A stretch of DNA of 39,731 bases, from the NCBI GenBank assembly GCA_017397305.1, contig JAFQJB010000021.1, positions 1 to 39,731 of the forward strand, given 5' to 3'. The stretch comes from Clostridia bacterium. GTDB taxonomy: Bacteria > Bacillota > Clostridia > Christensenellales > Borkfalkiaceae. Each line of letters starts with the position of its first letter. Position 1 is the first letter of the stretch. The position numbers and the translations under genes were made by a program. Below are positions 31,135-38,926 of the stretch, piece by piece. The notes below the pieces were generated by a model, which saw nothing but the letters and a program-made list of their open reading frames with translations, was not told where the DNA came from and did no database searches.

Positions 31135-31833
31135 TTGTTTGAATTTTTATCTTTCGTGATAGGAAAACTTACTTTTTTTGCGGGGAGTGTATTAAACGGC
31201 AGTTCGTACCCAAAACCGCTTAGTAAGGAAGAGGAAGAAGAGTGCTTAATTAAAATGAAGGCGGGGGATAGCAGTGCGCGTGAAAAACTTATAACCCACA
31301 ACATGCGCCTTGTGGCGCACGTGGTAAAAAAGTATACGGGCGCTGCCGAAACGGACGATTTGATATCGGTGGGAAGCATCGGGCTTATTAAGGCGGTTAA
31401 TACTTATGAGTTGGGAAAGGGCACGGGGCTTGCAACGTACACTGCAAGGTGTATCGAGAATGAGATTTTAATGCTTCTTCGCGCAAACAAAAAGTTCAAA
31501 AACGACCTATCCCTATCAGACCCCGTTGGGACGGATAAAGACGGCAATGAAATGAGCATTATGGATTTGCTTTTTGAAAAGGAAGACGCCGTTTTAGAGC
31601 AAGTGGATAAGGGGATAGAGCGGGAAAAGTTTTTGCAGTTTATTAGGGGCGTGCTTACCGAAAGGGAATATACCGTGCTTTGTTTAAGGTACGGGCTTAA
31701 GGGCGGAACTAACTACGCGCAAAGGGAAGTGGCAAAATTTTTGAAAATTTCCCGCTCGTATATATCGAGAATTGAAAAAAAAGCCATAGAAAAACTTAAA
31801 GAGGCGGTAAAAAAAGGACAATTTTATTGCTAA
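31135..31833 (+). CDS. sigK: Sporulation sigma factor SigK
   Basis: This 232-residue late mother-cell sigma factor resembles SigK rather than SigE: PKPLSKEEEEE, HNMRLVAHVVKKY, DDLISVGSIGLIKAVNTYE, TYTARCIENEILMLLRA (region 2) and SRSYISRIEKKAIEKLKEA (region 4). A hydrophobic leader of about 20 residues (MFEFLSFVIGKLTFFAGSVL) is the expected pro-sequence removed during activation. The start is TTG at 31135 with a strong GGAGG at 31121. The gene is continuous, with no skin-type insertion. It is divergent from the unknown membrane gene. Confidence 0.92.
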   Translation: MFEFLSFVIGKLTFFAGSVLNGSSYPKPLSKEEEEECLIKMKAGDSSAREKLITHNMRLVAHVVKKYTGAAETDDLISVGSIGLIKAVNTYELGKGTGLATYTARCIENEILMLLRANKKFKNDLSLSDPVGTDKDGNEMSIMDLLFEKEDAVLEQVDKGIEREKFLQFIRGVLTEREYTVLCLRYGLKGGTNYAQREVAKFLKISRSYISRIEKKAIEKLKEAVKKGQFYC

Positions 31834-31855
31834 ATGTTCGTGCATGTGATACAAT
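31827..31855 (+). promoter_or_regulatory. Sigma-A-type promoter before the TM1266-like gene
   Basis: TTGCTA, 17-bp spacer, TACAAT, overlapping the end of sigK. It gives the following genes a start independent of sporulation. Confidence 0.55.
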
Positions 31856-31875
31856 AAACGTATAGGAGAAAAACT

Positions 31876-32118
31876 ATGGACAGCAAAATTTCCGTTGTGG
31901 CGATAATAGTGAGCGATACTGACGCCGTTGAGAAAATAAACGCCCTTCTTCACACCTTTGGTGAGTATATTATAGGAAGGCTTGGCATTCCCTATAAACA
32001 AAAGGGTGTAAACGTGATAAGCGTGGTTATGGATGCACCGCAAGAAATAATAAACAACCTTTCGGGAAAACTCGGCATGATACCGGGGGTTAAAAGCAAG
32101 GTGCTTACCGCAAAATGA
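31876..32118 (+). CDS. TM1266-family putative iron-only hydrogenase system regulator
   Basis: This 80-residue ACT/NikR-like small protein matches the TM1266 family along its whole length: ISVVAIIVSD, a central EYIIGRLGIPYKQKGVNVIS block and GKLGMIPGVKSK. In many anaerobes it sits beside the [FeFe]-hydrogenase maturation genes hydE, hydF and hydG, and a regulatory role has been proposed but not shown. Here none of those genes is in the window. It is followed by an SDR gene whose start overlaps its stop by 4 bases. An AGGAGAAA site precedes the ATG. Confidence 0.88.
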   Translation: MDSKISVVAIIVSDTDAVEKINALLHTFGEYIIGRLGIPYKQKGVNVISVVMDAPQEIINNLSGKLGMIPGVKSKVLTAK

Positions 32119-32903
32119 TGGAATACACCTTTATCAGCGGTGCAACTGGCGGTATCGGCAAGGCCTTTGCCTATCAACTTGCAAGCAAGGGCGCCCCGCT
32201 TTTTTTGACGGGGAGAGACCACGAAAAACTTTGCGCCTTAAAAGAAGATATTGTAAACCACTATGGCGTTGACGTTAGCGTATTTGCATGCGATTTAACC
32301 AATGAAAATTCTAGAGCGCAAATGGTGGACTATATAAGAGCAAACGACCTAAGGTTTTGTAGAATAGTTCACGTTGCGGGCGTAGATACCCAAATGCCCT
32401 TTATGGAATATAAAGAGAATAAGGTGCTCATGCAAATTAGGGTAAACGCAGAAGCAACCATTTTTTTAACACGTGCCTTACTTAACTTTAGGGCGAGCGA
32501 CGTGGAAGTTATTTGCATATCTAGTATGTCGGGGCAAACGCCTATGCCGTACTTTGCACTATATAGTGCAAGCAAGGCAATGCTGACCAACTTTTTTACT
32601 TCCCTTCACTATGAACTAAAAAAAGATAGGGTAAAGGTCACCACGATAATACCGGGCGGTGTGTACACAAGACACGATGTTATCGAGCAAATAAAGGGGC
32701 AAGGACTTTGGGGAAAACTTACCGCAAAGCAACCAGAGTTTATTGCAAAAAAGAGTTTAATAGCGGTAAGAAGGAACAAAGTTAAATATATCCCCGGATT
32801 TTTTAACCGCTTTCTTAACGTGATAATGAAAATTTTACCAAAAAAACTTGTGCTTAGCTTTATTGCAAAGCGCTGGAAAAAAGAAAGAAAAGACGCCTTT
32901 TAA
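32115..32903 (+). CDS. Short-chain dehydrogenase/reductase (SDR)
   Basis: This 262-residue classical SDR has the cofactor motif GATGGIGKA (residues 9-17), HVAGV, a catalytic serine in ISSMSG and the YSASK Tyr/Lys pair. Arg34 after the second strand (LTGRDHEK) suggests NADP preference. The C-terminus (about 230-262) is hydrophobic and basic, ending KRWKKERKDAF, and could associate with the membrane, as in SDRs acting on lipid-like substrates. Translation is coupled to the TM1266-like gene by a 4-base overlap. The substrate is unknown. Confidence 0.85.
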   Translation: MMEYTFISGATGGIGKAFAYQLASKGAPLFLTGRDHEKLCALKEDIVNHYGVDVSVFACDLTNENSRAQMVDYIRANDLRFCRIVHVAGVDTQMPFMEYKENKVLMQIRVNAEATIFLTRALLNFRASDVEVICISSMSGQTPMPYFALYSASKAMLTNFFTSLHYELKKDRVKVTTIIPGGVYTRHDVIEQIKGQGLWGKLTAKQPEFIAKKSLIAVRRNKVKYIPGFFNRFLNVIMKILPKKLVLSFIAKRWKKERKDAF

Positions 32904-32920
32904 GATAAGGAGAAAAACAT

Positions 32921-33751
32921 ATGAGTAGAGCAGACGAAATCTTTATTAAAAACTGCACGGACATAATAACTAACGGTGTTTGGGATACAGACCTTCCCGT
33001 TCGCCCAAGGTGGCTTGACGGAACGCCCGCCCATACCGTAAAAAAGTTTTGCATAGTTAATAGGTACGATTTGAGGGAAGAATTTCCTATTTTAACCCTC
33101 CGCCGTACTGCTTTTAAGTCGGCAATAGACGAGATTTTGTGGATTTGGCAAAAAAAGTCCAACAACGTAAACGACCTAAATAGTCATATTTGGGATAGCT
33201 GGGCGGATGAAACGGGCTCTATCGGTAAGGCGTACGGCTACCAACTCGGCATTAAGCACAAATATAAAGAAGGGGAGTTCGACCAAGTGGATAGGGTTTT
33301 ATATGACCTTAAAAACAACCCCTCTTCAAGACGAATTTTGACGAACATTTATACCTTTGAAGACCTTCACGAAATGCACTTATATCCTTGTGCGTATTCA
33401 ATGACCTTTAACGTTAGCGGAAACGTTCTAAACGGCATATTGAACCAACGTTCTAACGACGTTGCCGTTGCAAACAACTGGAACGTTGTTCAGTACGCAG
33501 CGCTTCTTATGATGATGGCGCAAGTTTCAGGACTCGTTGCGGGTGAACTGGTGCACGTTATTGCAGACGCACACCTTTACGATAGGCATATTCCCGTGGT
33601 TGAAAAGATGATGAAAAACCCACAATTCCCCGCACCTAAGGTTACGCTTAATCCCGACGTTAAGGACTTTTATAAGTTCACCGTGGACGACTTTAAGATT
33701 GAAGGGTATGAATTTAACAAGATTGACGAAAAGTTTGAGGTTGCAATTTAA
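32921..33751 (+). CDS. thyA: Thymidylate synthase (ThyA)
   Basis: This enzyme methylates dUMP to dTMP using methylene-tetrahydrofolate, leaving dihydrofolate. The 276-residue protein has the active-site cysteine in HLYPCAYS, the QRSND phosphate/dUMP-binding block, and VHVIADAHLYDRHI. The cysteine context (PCAY rather than PCHT) resembles the phi3T/Bacillus ThyA branch rather than the E. coli branch. It starts behind AAGGAG and overlaps folA by one base, so product dihydrofolate and its reductase are made together. Confidence 0.95.
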   Translation: MSRADEIFIKNCTDIITNGVWDTDLPVRPRWLDGTPAHTVKKFCIVNRYDLREEFPILTLRRTAFKSAIDEILWIWQKKSNNVNDLNSHIWDSWADETGSIGKAYGYQLGIKHKYKEGEFDQVDRVLYDLKNNPSSRRILTNIYTFEDLHEMHLYPCAYSMTFNVSGNVLNGILNQRSNDVAVANNWNVVQYAALLMMMAQVSGLVAGELVHVIADAHLYDRHIPVVEKMMKNPQFPAPKVTLNPDVKDFYKFTVDDFKIEGYEFNKIDEKFEVAI

Positions 33752-34248
33752 TGAAAGCCATCGTTGCCGTTGATAAAAACTGGGGTATAGGTAAAAATAA
33801 CGACTTACTATTTTCTATCCCCGAAGATATGAAATTTTTCCGTTCAACCACCTTAAACAAAGTGGTTGTTATGGGGGGTAACACCTTGCGTTCTTTCCCA
33901 AACGGAAATCCCTTAAAGAATAGAATAAACGTGGTTTTATCCACTAGAATTAATAGGGAAGATTGTATTATTGCCCGCAGTTATAGTGAACTTTTTGAGA
34001 TTATAAAAAGATACGAGAGCGACGAGGTTTTTGTTATCGGTGGAGCAAGTGTTTATAGGGAAATGCTTCCCTTTATCGACGAGATTTTGGTGACCAAGGT
34101 CGAGGCGGACGGAAAAGCCGACGTCTTTTTTGAAAACCTTGATAAACTTGACAACTTTAAGGTTATTTTTGAGGGTGAAGAACAGATAAACAACGGCTAT
34201 AAATTCCGTTTTACCACCTACAAAAACACGGCGGTAAAAAGTTTTTAA
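33751..34248 (+). CDS. folA: Dihydrofolate reductase
   Basis: This enzyme reduces dihydrofolate to tetrahydrofolate with NADPH. The 165-residue protein shows IVAVDKNWGIGKNNDLLFSIPEDMKFF, split here as the substrate loop (about residues 4-13) and the conserved PEDMKFF helix, with NADP-binding VVMGGNTLRSF and VIGGASVY. The start codon overlaps the thyA stop (TAATG), giving translational coupling. Confidence 0.94.
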   Translation: MKAIVAVDKNWGIGKNNDLLFSIPEDMKFFRSTTLNKVVVMGGNTLRSFPNGNPLKNRINVVLSTRINREDCIIARSYSELFEIIKRYESDEVFVIGGASVYREMLPFIDEILVTKVEADGKADVFFENLDKLDNFKVIFEGEEQINNGYKFRFTTYKNTAVKSF

Positions 34249-34277
34249 TTAATCGAAAAAGTTTGGCTCTTATTACG

Positions 34278-34306
34278 TTGACATTTATTTTCTTGGGGTA
34301 TATAAT
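34278..34306 (+). promoter_or_regulatory. Sigma-A promoter of the MATE leader
   Basis: Consensus TTGACA, 17-bp spacer, consensus TATAAT. The start site near 34313 gives a leader of about 160 bases before the MATE start codon. Confidence 0.8.
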
Positions 34307-34338
34307 TAAACCTAAAGATAAATAGTCAAGAGAAGAAA

Positions 34339-34383
34339 ATGAATATATTTTTGACGGCGGAAAGTTCCGCAATAAAAATTTAA
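34339..34383 (+). CDS. Putative 14-residue leader peptide of the MATE gene
   Basis: An ATG behind AAGAGAAG opens a short frame coding MNIFLTAESSAIKI and a TAA stop. It begins about 26 bases after the predicted transcription start. Its codons 6-11 overlap the 5' strand of the antiterminator stem. Leader peptides of this kind control several drug-efflux and ribosome-protection genes by coupling translation to transcription attenuation. That it is translated is inferred from position and sequence only. Confidence 0.5.
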   Translation: MNIFLTAESSAIKI

Positions 34384-34446
34384 TGGTTTTAAGATAAAAA
34401 GTTTGTAAACTGCGGAAACTCCGCCAGCGAACTTTTTATTTTTTTG
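34356..34446 (+). promoter_or_regulatory. Attenuator with mutually exclusive antiterminator and terminator
   Basis: Antiterminator: GGCGGA (34356-34361) pairs with TCCGCC (34420-34425), and TTCCGCA (34365-34371) with TGCGGAA (34411-34417). Terminator: AAAAAGTTTG (34396-34405) pairs with CGAACTTTTT (34428-34437) around an inner GCGGA-AAC-TCCGC hairpin, then a T-rich run to 34446. A third small hairpin, GCGGA-AAGT-TCCGC (34357-34370), competes for the 5' strand. The two large structures share 34411-34425 and cannot form together. Confidence 0.6.
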
Positions 34447-34474
34447 TTTATTTACAACTTAGATGAGGATTAAA

Positions 34475-35839
34475 ATGCGAAAAAGCAAAGAAATGGACCT
34501 GACAACTGGCTCCATAATGAAAAAAATGATAATATATTCGGTGCCGTTTATATTCACCAACATTCTCCAAGTTTTATTTAACGCGGCGGATATTGCGGTG
34601 CTTGGTATTTTTGCTGGGGACACGGCGGTTGCCGCAGTCGGTGCAAGTTCTTCGCTTACCATCCTAATCGTAGGGCTATTCGTAGGGCTTTCTATCGGTA
34701 CAAACGTCGTACTGGCTAGGTACGTCGGCGCAAAGGATAAAGAAGGCGCAAGCCGAACGGTTGGCACTTCTATCGTTATAGCATTTTTATCGGGAATTGC
34801 ACTCATGGTGCTAGGACTTATACTTGCACCTTGGTTTTTAAGGATAATGGACTGCGCGGAAAGTGTAATCGAGGATGCAACTACGTATTTAAGAATTTAC
34901 TTTATCGGCGCACCGTCAATGCTACTTTATAATTTTAGCGCATCGGTTTTGCGTTCGGTTGGTGATACTCGCCGTCCGCTCATATTTCTTTCAATATCGG
35001 GCGCTGTAAACGTTGGACTAAATATTTTATTCGTGCTCGTGTTTAAGATGACGGTTGAAGGCGTTGCAATAGCGACCATCGTATCGCAAACCATATCGGC
35101 TATATGTTGCCTCACCGTGCTATTTAAGAGCAAAGGCTATGCAAGATTAAGAGTAAGATATTTAAAAGTTTTTGGTTTTCAATTAAAGGAAATTGCAGTA
35201 ATTGGTATTCCGTCAGGGTTACAGAGTGTTGCTTTTAACATTGCAAACGTAATTATTCAAAAGACTATAAACGGCTTTGACGAAGAAATCGGCATGGCTG
35301 CAAACACCGCAGCCCAGCAGTTCGACGCAATAGTTTATAACGTGGGCAACGCAATCTCAATGTCGTGTATGGCGTTTATCGGTCAAAATATCGGCGCAAA
35401 AAATGCTAAAAACATAAAAAAGGTTATTTTGTACGCGATTTTGCTCGTAGTGATATTCCAGTTTTCAGTTGGGCTCATCTTCGGTATATTAGCACCAGCC
35501 TTGTGTTCGCTGATTGCAAGTGGCGAAAAGGTTATCCAAATGGCGTCGGTAAGACTAAGGATACTAGGCTATTTATATTTTATGTGTGGTGTTATGGAAG
35601 TTTTTGCAAACTCCAACAGGGCAATGGGAAGGCCAATCGTTTCGCTTATAATAAGCGTTATGGGTGCAACGGTATTTAGGATAGCGTTCTTAAAAATAAT
35701 GATGCACTTCTTCCCGTACTTTGCAACTATTTACTGGTCGTATCCTGCAAGCTGGATTATAACTATAATATGTTACCTAATATTTACACCTATAACCTAT
35801 AAAAAGACAAAAATAGCTATAGAGGGAAAACCGCTATAG
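34475..35839 (+). CDS. MATE-family multidrug/Na+ antiporter
   Basis: This 454-residue polytopic membrane protein has about twelve helices in two homologous halves and the MATE N-terminal pattern TGSIMKKMIIYSVPFIFTN, followed by LQVLFNAADIAVLG and the repeat-half equivalent near residue 245. Bacterial MATE proteins expel cationic drugs and toxic compounds in exchange for Na+ or protons. The start at 34475 is chosen because GAGG lies 6 bases upstream. The in-frame ATG at 34463 contains that site. The gene follows the attenuator leader and is 15 bases before a ZIP transporter gene. Confidence 0.93.
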   Translation: MRKSKEMDLTTGSIMKKMIIYSVPFIFTNILQVLFNAADIAVLGIFAGDTAVAAVGASSSLTILIVGLFVGLSIGTNVVLARYVGAKDKEGASRTVGTSIVIAFLSGIALMVLGLILAPWFLRIMDCAESVIEDATTYLRIYFIGAPSMLLYNFSASVLRSVGDTRRPLIFLSISGAVNVGLNILFVLVFKMTVEGVAIATIVSQTISAICCLTVLFKSKGYARLRVRYLKVFGFQLKEIAVIGIPSGLQSVAFNIANVIIQKTINGFDEEIGMAANTAAQQFDAIVYNVGNAISMSCMAFIGQNIGAKNAKNIKKVILYAILLVVIFQFSVGLIFGILAPALCSLIASGEKVIQMASVRLRILGYLYFMCGVMEVFANSNRAMGRPIVSLIISVMGATVFRIAFLKIMMHFFPYFATIYWSYPASWIITIICYLIFTPITYKKTKIAIEGKPL

Positions 35840-35854
35840 ATTAAAGGAGGAAAA

Positions 35855-36616
35855 ATGTTAATAGTGTTATGGACGGCACTTGGCGTTGGCGGTGCAACCG
35901 CGGTCGGTGCGCTCATAGGGTTTTTGTTTAAAAACCCTTCACATAAGTTTAACGATTTGATTTTATCTTTTGCTGCGGGCATAATGCTATGCGCTGCGGT
36001 AATGGGGCTTATCGTTCCGTCGCTCTCATACGGAAAGGGTGGGTGGCCGGTGCTTATTACCGTGCTCGGTATTTTTGCGGGAGCAGTGTTACTATTCGTT
36101 ATCGATAGATGCGTTCCGCACTTGCATAAATTTTCAGGCATAGGCGAAGAAAAGCACCCAAGCAAAAGCAAAAACGCAAGCAAAGTTTTACTTTTCGTGC
36201 TTGCAATCGCAATACACAACTTCCCCGAAGGTATAGCAACGGGCGTAAGTTTCGGCACGGGAAATACGGCAGACGCATTGACGGTTGCGGGTGGTATCGC
36301 CCTTCAAAATATCCCTGAAGGTATGGTGATTATCGCGCCAATGGTTGCCGCGGGCATAAGTAAAAAACGCACCTTGTTTATCGCATTAATGACGGGTGTT
36401 GTGGAAATTATCGGCACGTTCATCGGTTATTTTGCGGTGTCAATTTCCACGGTGATTTTGCCTTTTGCCCTTGCTTTTGCTGGCGGAACAATGCTTTATA
36501 TTATAAGCGATGAAATGATACCCGAAACGCACGCACACGGCAACGAGCGGGCTTCGACCTTTACGCTCCTTGTCGGCTTTTGTATAATGCTTGCGGTTGA
36601 TTTCTTTTTAGGCTAA
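35855..36616 (+). CDS. ZIP-family metal transporter (ZupT-like)
   Basis: This 253-residue membrane protein has about eight helices. The metal-binding motifs of helices IV and V are clear: AIHNFPEGIATG and ALQNIPEGMVI, the His-Asn-x-x-Pro-Glu pattern of zinc/divalent-metal importers. A charged loop with several His (VPHLHKF, EEKHPSK) lies between helices III and IV, and HAHG occurs near the C-terminus. An AGGAGG site precedes the ATG. It likely shares the MATE transcript. Zinc, iron or manganese could be the substrate. Confidence 0.92.
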   Translation: MLIVLWTALGVGGATAVGALIGFLFKNPSHKFNDLILSFAAGIMLCAAVMGLIVPSLSYGKGGWPVLITVLGIFAGAVLLFVIDRCVPHLHKFSGIGEEKHPSKSKNASKVLLFVLAIAIHNFPEGIATGVSFGTGNTADALTVAGGIALQNIPEGMVIIAPMVAAGISKKRTLFIALMTGVVEIIGTFIGYFAVSISTVILPFALAFAGGTMLYIISDEMIPETHAHGNERASTFTLLVGFCIMLAVDFFLG

Positions 36617-36631
36617 AAAATAATAAACAAA

Positions 36632-36664
36632 AAAAGAGTTACTTGATTATCAAGTAACTCTTTT
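36632..36664. terminator. Bidirectional terminator between the ZIP gene and the 680-residue protein gene
   Basis: A perfect 15-bp stem (AAAAGAGTTACTTGA with its reverse complement) with loop TTA, with A and T tracts on both sides. Confidence 0.88.
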
Positions 36665-36676
36665 AGTTTTAAAAAC

Positions 36677-38719
36677 TTATTTAACTTTGATTGAGTATAC
36701 GCAAGGAGTGTTTGCAGAGATTCTGTCAAAGCGAATTCTTGCACAAGTTTGACCAGCTTTTGCGGTGTAGGGAATTGTGAAAGACTTTTTGCCTTCAACT
36801 GCTTCGGTGATAATGGTTTGTTCGCCGTCGATGTCAACCTTAACGTCGATATGGCCTGTTGCACTACCTAAAAGAAGTTCAATCGTGTTTGCGCCTTCTT
36901 TTACTTTAACTTCGTAAGAGAACCAGCCGTGCGCATTGATTGCACTCCACTTAAGTCCGTTTCTGTGACCACAAATACGGCAAAGTTCGTCGTCGATAAT
37001 CATGCTGTCAGAGAAGTTAACTTCCTTTTGAAGTTTATGCGATTCATTTGCACCACCGCAAATAACGTAATCGGTAAGGTTTTCTGCAAGCATTTGCTTG
37101 TTGAGTTTATCTTCGTAAGCAAAACTTATCTTTGTTTCTCTAACGTAATCTTTTATAAGTTCAATGCGGTTATTTAAATCGTAAGAGCCGTCGCTAATTA
37201 AGCACAAGAACTTGTCGCCGAGAAGTTTTTCACCGCGTTCGTTAATCTCTAACAACTTATCAAGAGCAACGAACAGGTCGTTTTTATATTGTTCCAAACC
37301 GCTTTCCATATATCTTGCATAGTTGAAGTGCGCTTCGGTAAGAACGTACCACGCTTCAGCAACGAGAGCAAGGTTAGCGAATTGAACGAACAATTTTTCA
37401 TATTCAGCATCAGGGATTCTGCCCTTTAATTTAAGTGCCTTTTCGTAAGCAATCTTAGCGTCGTCTCTAGCTTGGCGTTTTTCTTCAAACACGCCTTCAA
37501 TATCACCGCGTTCCCAATTGATAGGAATAAACCATTCGTTAGAAGCAATCTTCCAATCTTTTTTCATCATTTCAAAGTAGAAGTGGTTTTTGCAGTGATT
37601 TAAGGTGGGGAACATACTGAGTTCGCTATAATAATACCCTTTAAGATAAATAATCTTTTTCAAGATTTCTTCGGTATTTTCCATTACGTCGATAACTTCT
37701 TGATAGTTTTCGCCATATCTTTCTTTCATGAATTTAGCGATAGCCTCGTCCACGTCTTCACCAGAAATAACCGCGTGATAAATAACAAGGTTGACTTCTT
37801 GAACGGTGTTAAAGGGGATATTGCCGTTTCTATCGATACGAGCGACGTAACCAGCGGGCTTAAATTGTTCGCAGTAAGCAAATTTTTGCTTAATATGGTC
37901 TTTAAGCATCAAGGGAAGTCTGCCTTTACCGAAGAACTCGCCATAGATATCTGCCTCTACGAATAGAGGATTTTTTTCAATCTTTTTAAAGAATTGGTTG
38001 TGTGGTGCGGTAAGCGACCAGTCGAACTGAGTCCATTTATCCATCATAAGCATATCGGTAGAAATTTGTTCGTATGCTTTGGTCATCATAATATAGTCTT
38101 CTTCTAAGCTCGCAAACGGACGAACGATAAGTTCCTTGCCAAGTGCTTTACAAGTTTTGTAAAGAATTTCGGTAACGTATTTTACCCTACCAATCTTGTC
38201 AAGTTTTTGATTTTTAAGTTTAAGTAGGGGAACCTTAGTTTCGTGCAAGGTCAAAATCAAGCCGTCCATATTGGGATAAGCGTCAAAGAAATCGTAAAGT
38301 CTGTTTTCCAAATAGTCCTTAACGATGGGATGGGTAACTTCGATATCGCCGTTTTCGTTAAGCGTTTCAGGGAAAGCTTCCTTAAAGCCGTTGGGAAGGT
38401 CAAGTTCGTGGTGCCAGAAGAAGTTTTTAAGCCCCGCGTCGTGCGCTTTATTGATTGCTTCGTTAACGCAGTCAAGACAGTAGTCAACGTATTCTTTATC
38501 CTTTTCTCCGTTAAATTGCGAATATTTTTTAAGGTAAATCATACCGTCAACGTTACCCTTAACGTTGTGGTGGGTAGGACCGATTAGTTGAACGTGGTCA
38601 AATCCGTTTTTGATTGCGTAATCAACGACGAAAAGATAATAATCTCTGTCAACGTCAACGGGGTTTAGAAAAGATATACCCTTAATCATATCGCGAGAAG
38701 CAGTTTTTTGAGTGTTCAT
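36677..38719 (-). CDS. Probable glycoside-hydrolase-like protein, family unknown
   Basis: This 680-residue cytoplasmic protein without signal peptide is not firmly recognised. The N-terminal half (about 10-360) looks like a TIM barrel, with blocks DHVQLIGPTHHN, FFWHHELDLP, DGLILTLHET, ELIVRPFAS and VARIDRNGNIPF. These are reminiscent of alpha-glucuronidase-like (GH67/GH115) or related enzymes. A helical middle region follows, and a C-terminal beta domain (about 560-680, with WFSYEVKVKEG and the final RIRFDRIS) resembles a carbohydrate-binding or jelly-roll module. The start at 38719 has TTAGGAGAA upstream. The promoter is at 38755-38783. Catalytic residues cannot be assigned safely. Confidence 0.6.
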   Translation of the reverse strand: MNTQKTASRDMIKGISFLNPVDVDRDYYLFVVDYAIKNGFDHVQLIGPTHHNVKGNVDGMIYLKKYSQFNGEKDKEYVDYCLDCVNEAINKAHDAGLKNFFWHHELDLPNGFKEAFPETLNENGDIEVTHPIVKDYLENRLYDFFDAYPNMDGLILTLHETKVPLLKLKNQKLDKIGRVKYVTEILYKTCKALGKELIVRPFASLEEDYIMMTKAYEQISTDMLMMDKWTQFDWSLTAPHNQFFKKIEKNPLFVEADIYGEFFGKGRLPLMLKDHIKQKFAYCEQFKPAGYVARIDRNGNIPFNTVQEVNLVIYHAVISGEDVDEAIAKFMKERYGENYQEVIDVMENTEEILKKIIYLKGYYYSELSMFPTLNHCKNHFYFEMMKKDWKIASNEWFIPINWERGDIEGVFEEKRQARDDAKIAYEKALKLKGRIPDAEYEKLFVQFANLALVAEAWYVLTEAHFNYARYMESGLEQYKNDLFVALDKLLEINERGEKLLGDKFLCLISDGSYDLNNRIELIKDYVRETKISFAYEDKLNKQMLAENLTDYVICGGANESHKLQKEVNFSDSMIIDDELCRICGHRNGLKWSAINAHGWFSYEVKVKEGANTIELLLGSATGHIDVKVDIDGEQTIITEAVEGKKSFTIPYTAKAGQTCARIRFDRISANTPCVYSIKVK

Positions 38720-38754
38720 TACATTTTCTCCTAATGTCAATTTTATTAAATATA

Positions 38755-38783
38755 ATTTTAACACTTATATAAACAAAAAGCAA
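38755..38783 (-). promoter_or_regulatory. Sigma-A-type promoter of the 680-residue protein gene
   Basis: Minus strand TTGCTT, 17-bp spacer, TAAAAT. The spacer starts TTTGTTTAT, like the spacers of the two shared elements. Confidence 0.6.
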
Positions 38784-38850
38784 TAGAAAATAGTATAAAA
38801 AAATTGCATTTTTGTATACAGAGCAAAAATTCGCCAAAGCAAAATAATCA

Positions 38851-38902
38851 AAAAATTTTTGACATATAGCTATTGCTTTTTTATTTATGACTGGTAAAAT
38901 CA
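38851..38902 (+). promoter_or_regulatory. Shared promoter element, copy 2 (upstream of terminase)
   Basis: TTTGACATATAGC, two bases, TTGCTTTTTT, one base, TTTAT, then TGGTAAAAT as extended -10, with TTGCTT and TAAAAT 16 bp apart. It aligns without gaps to the minus-strand element at 31011-31060 over about 50 bases, with roughly three quarters identical. Confidence 0.65.
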
Positions 38903-38926
38903 CAGTGCAGTCGGGAGGCGGAAGCA

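Noticed and set aside
31135..31833. skin-type insertion or truncation in sigK
   Set aside because: The gene is continuous from pro-sequence through region 4.
34306..34474. Known metabolite riboswitch in the MATE leader
   Set aside because: No conserved core of a riboswitch class I can recognise; the structure is better explained as a leader-peptide attenuator.
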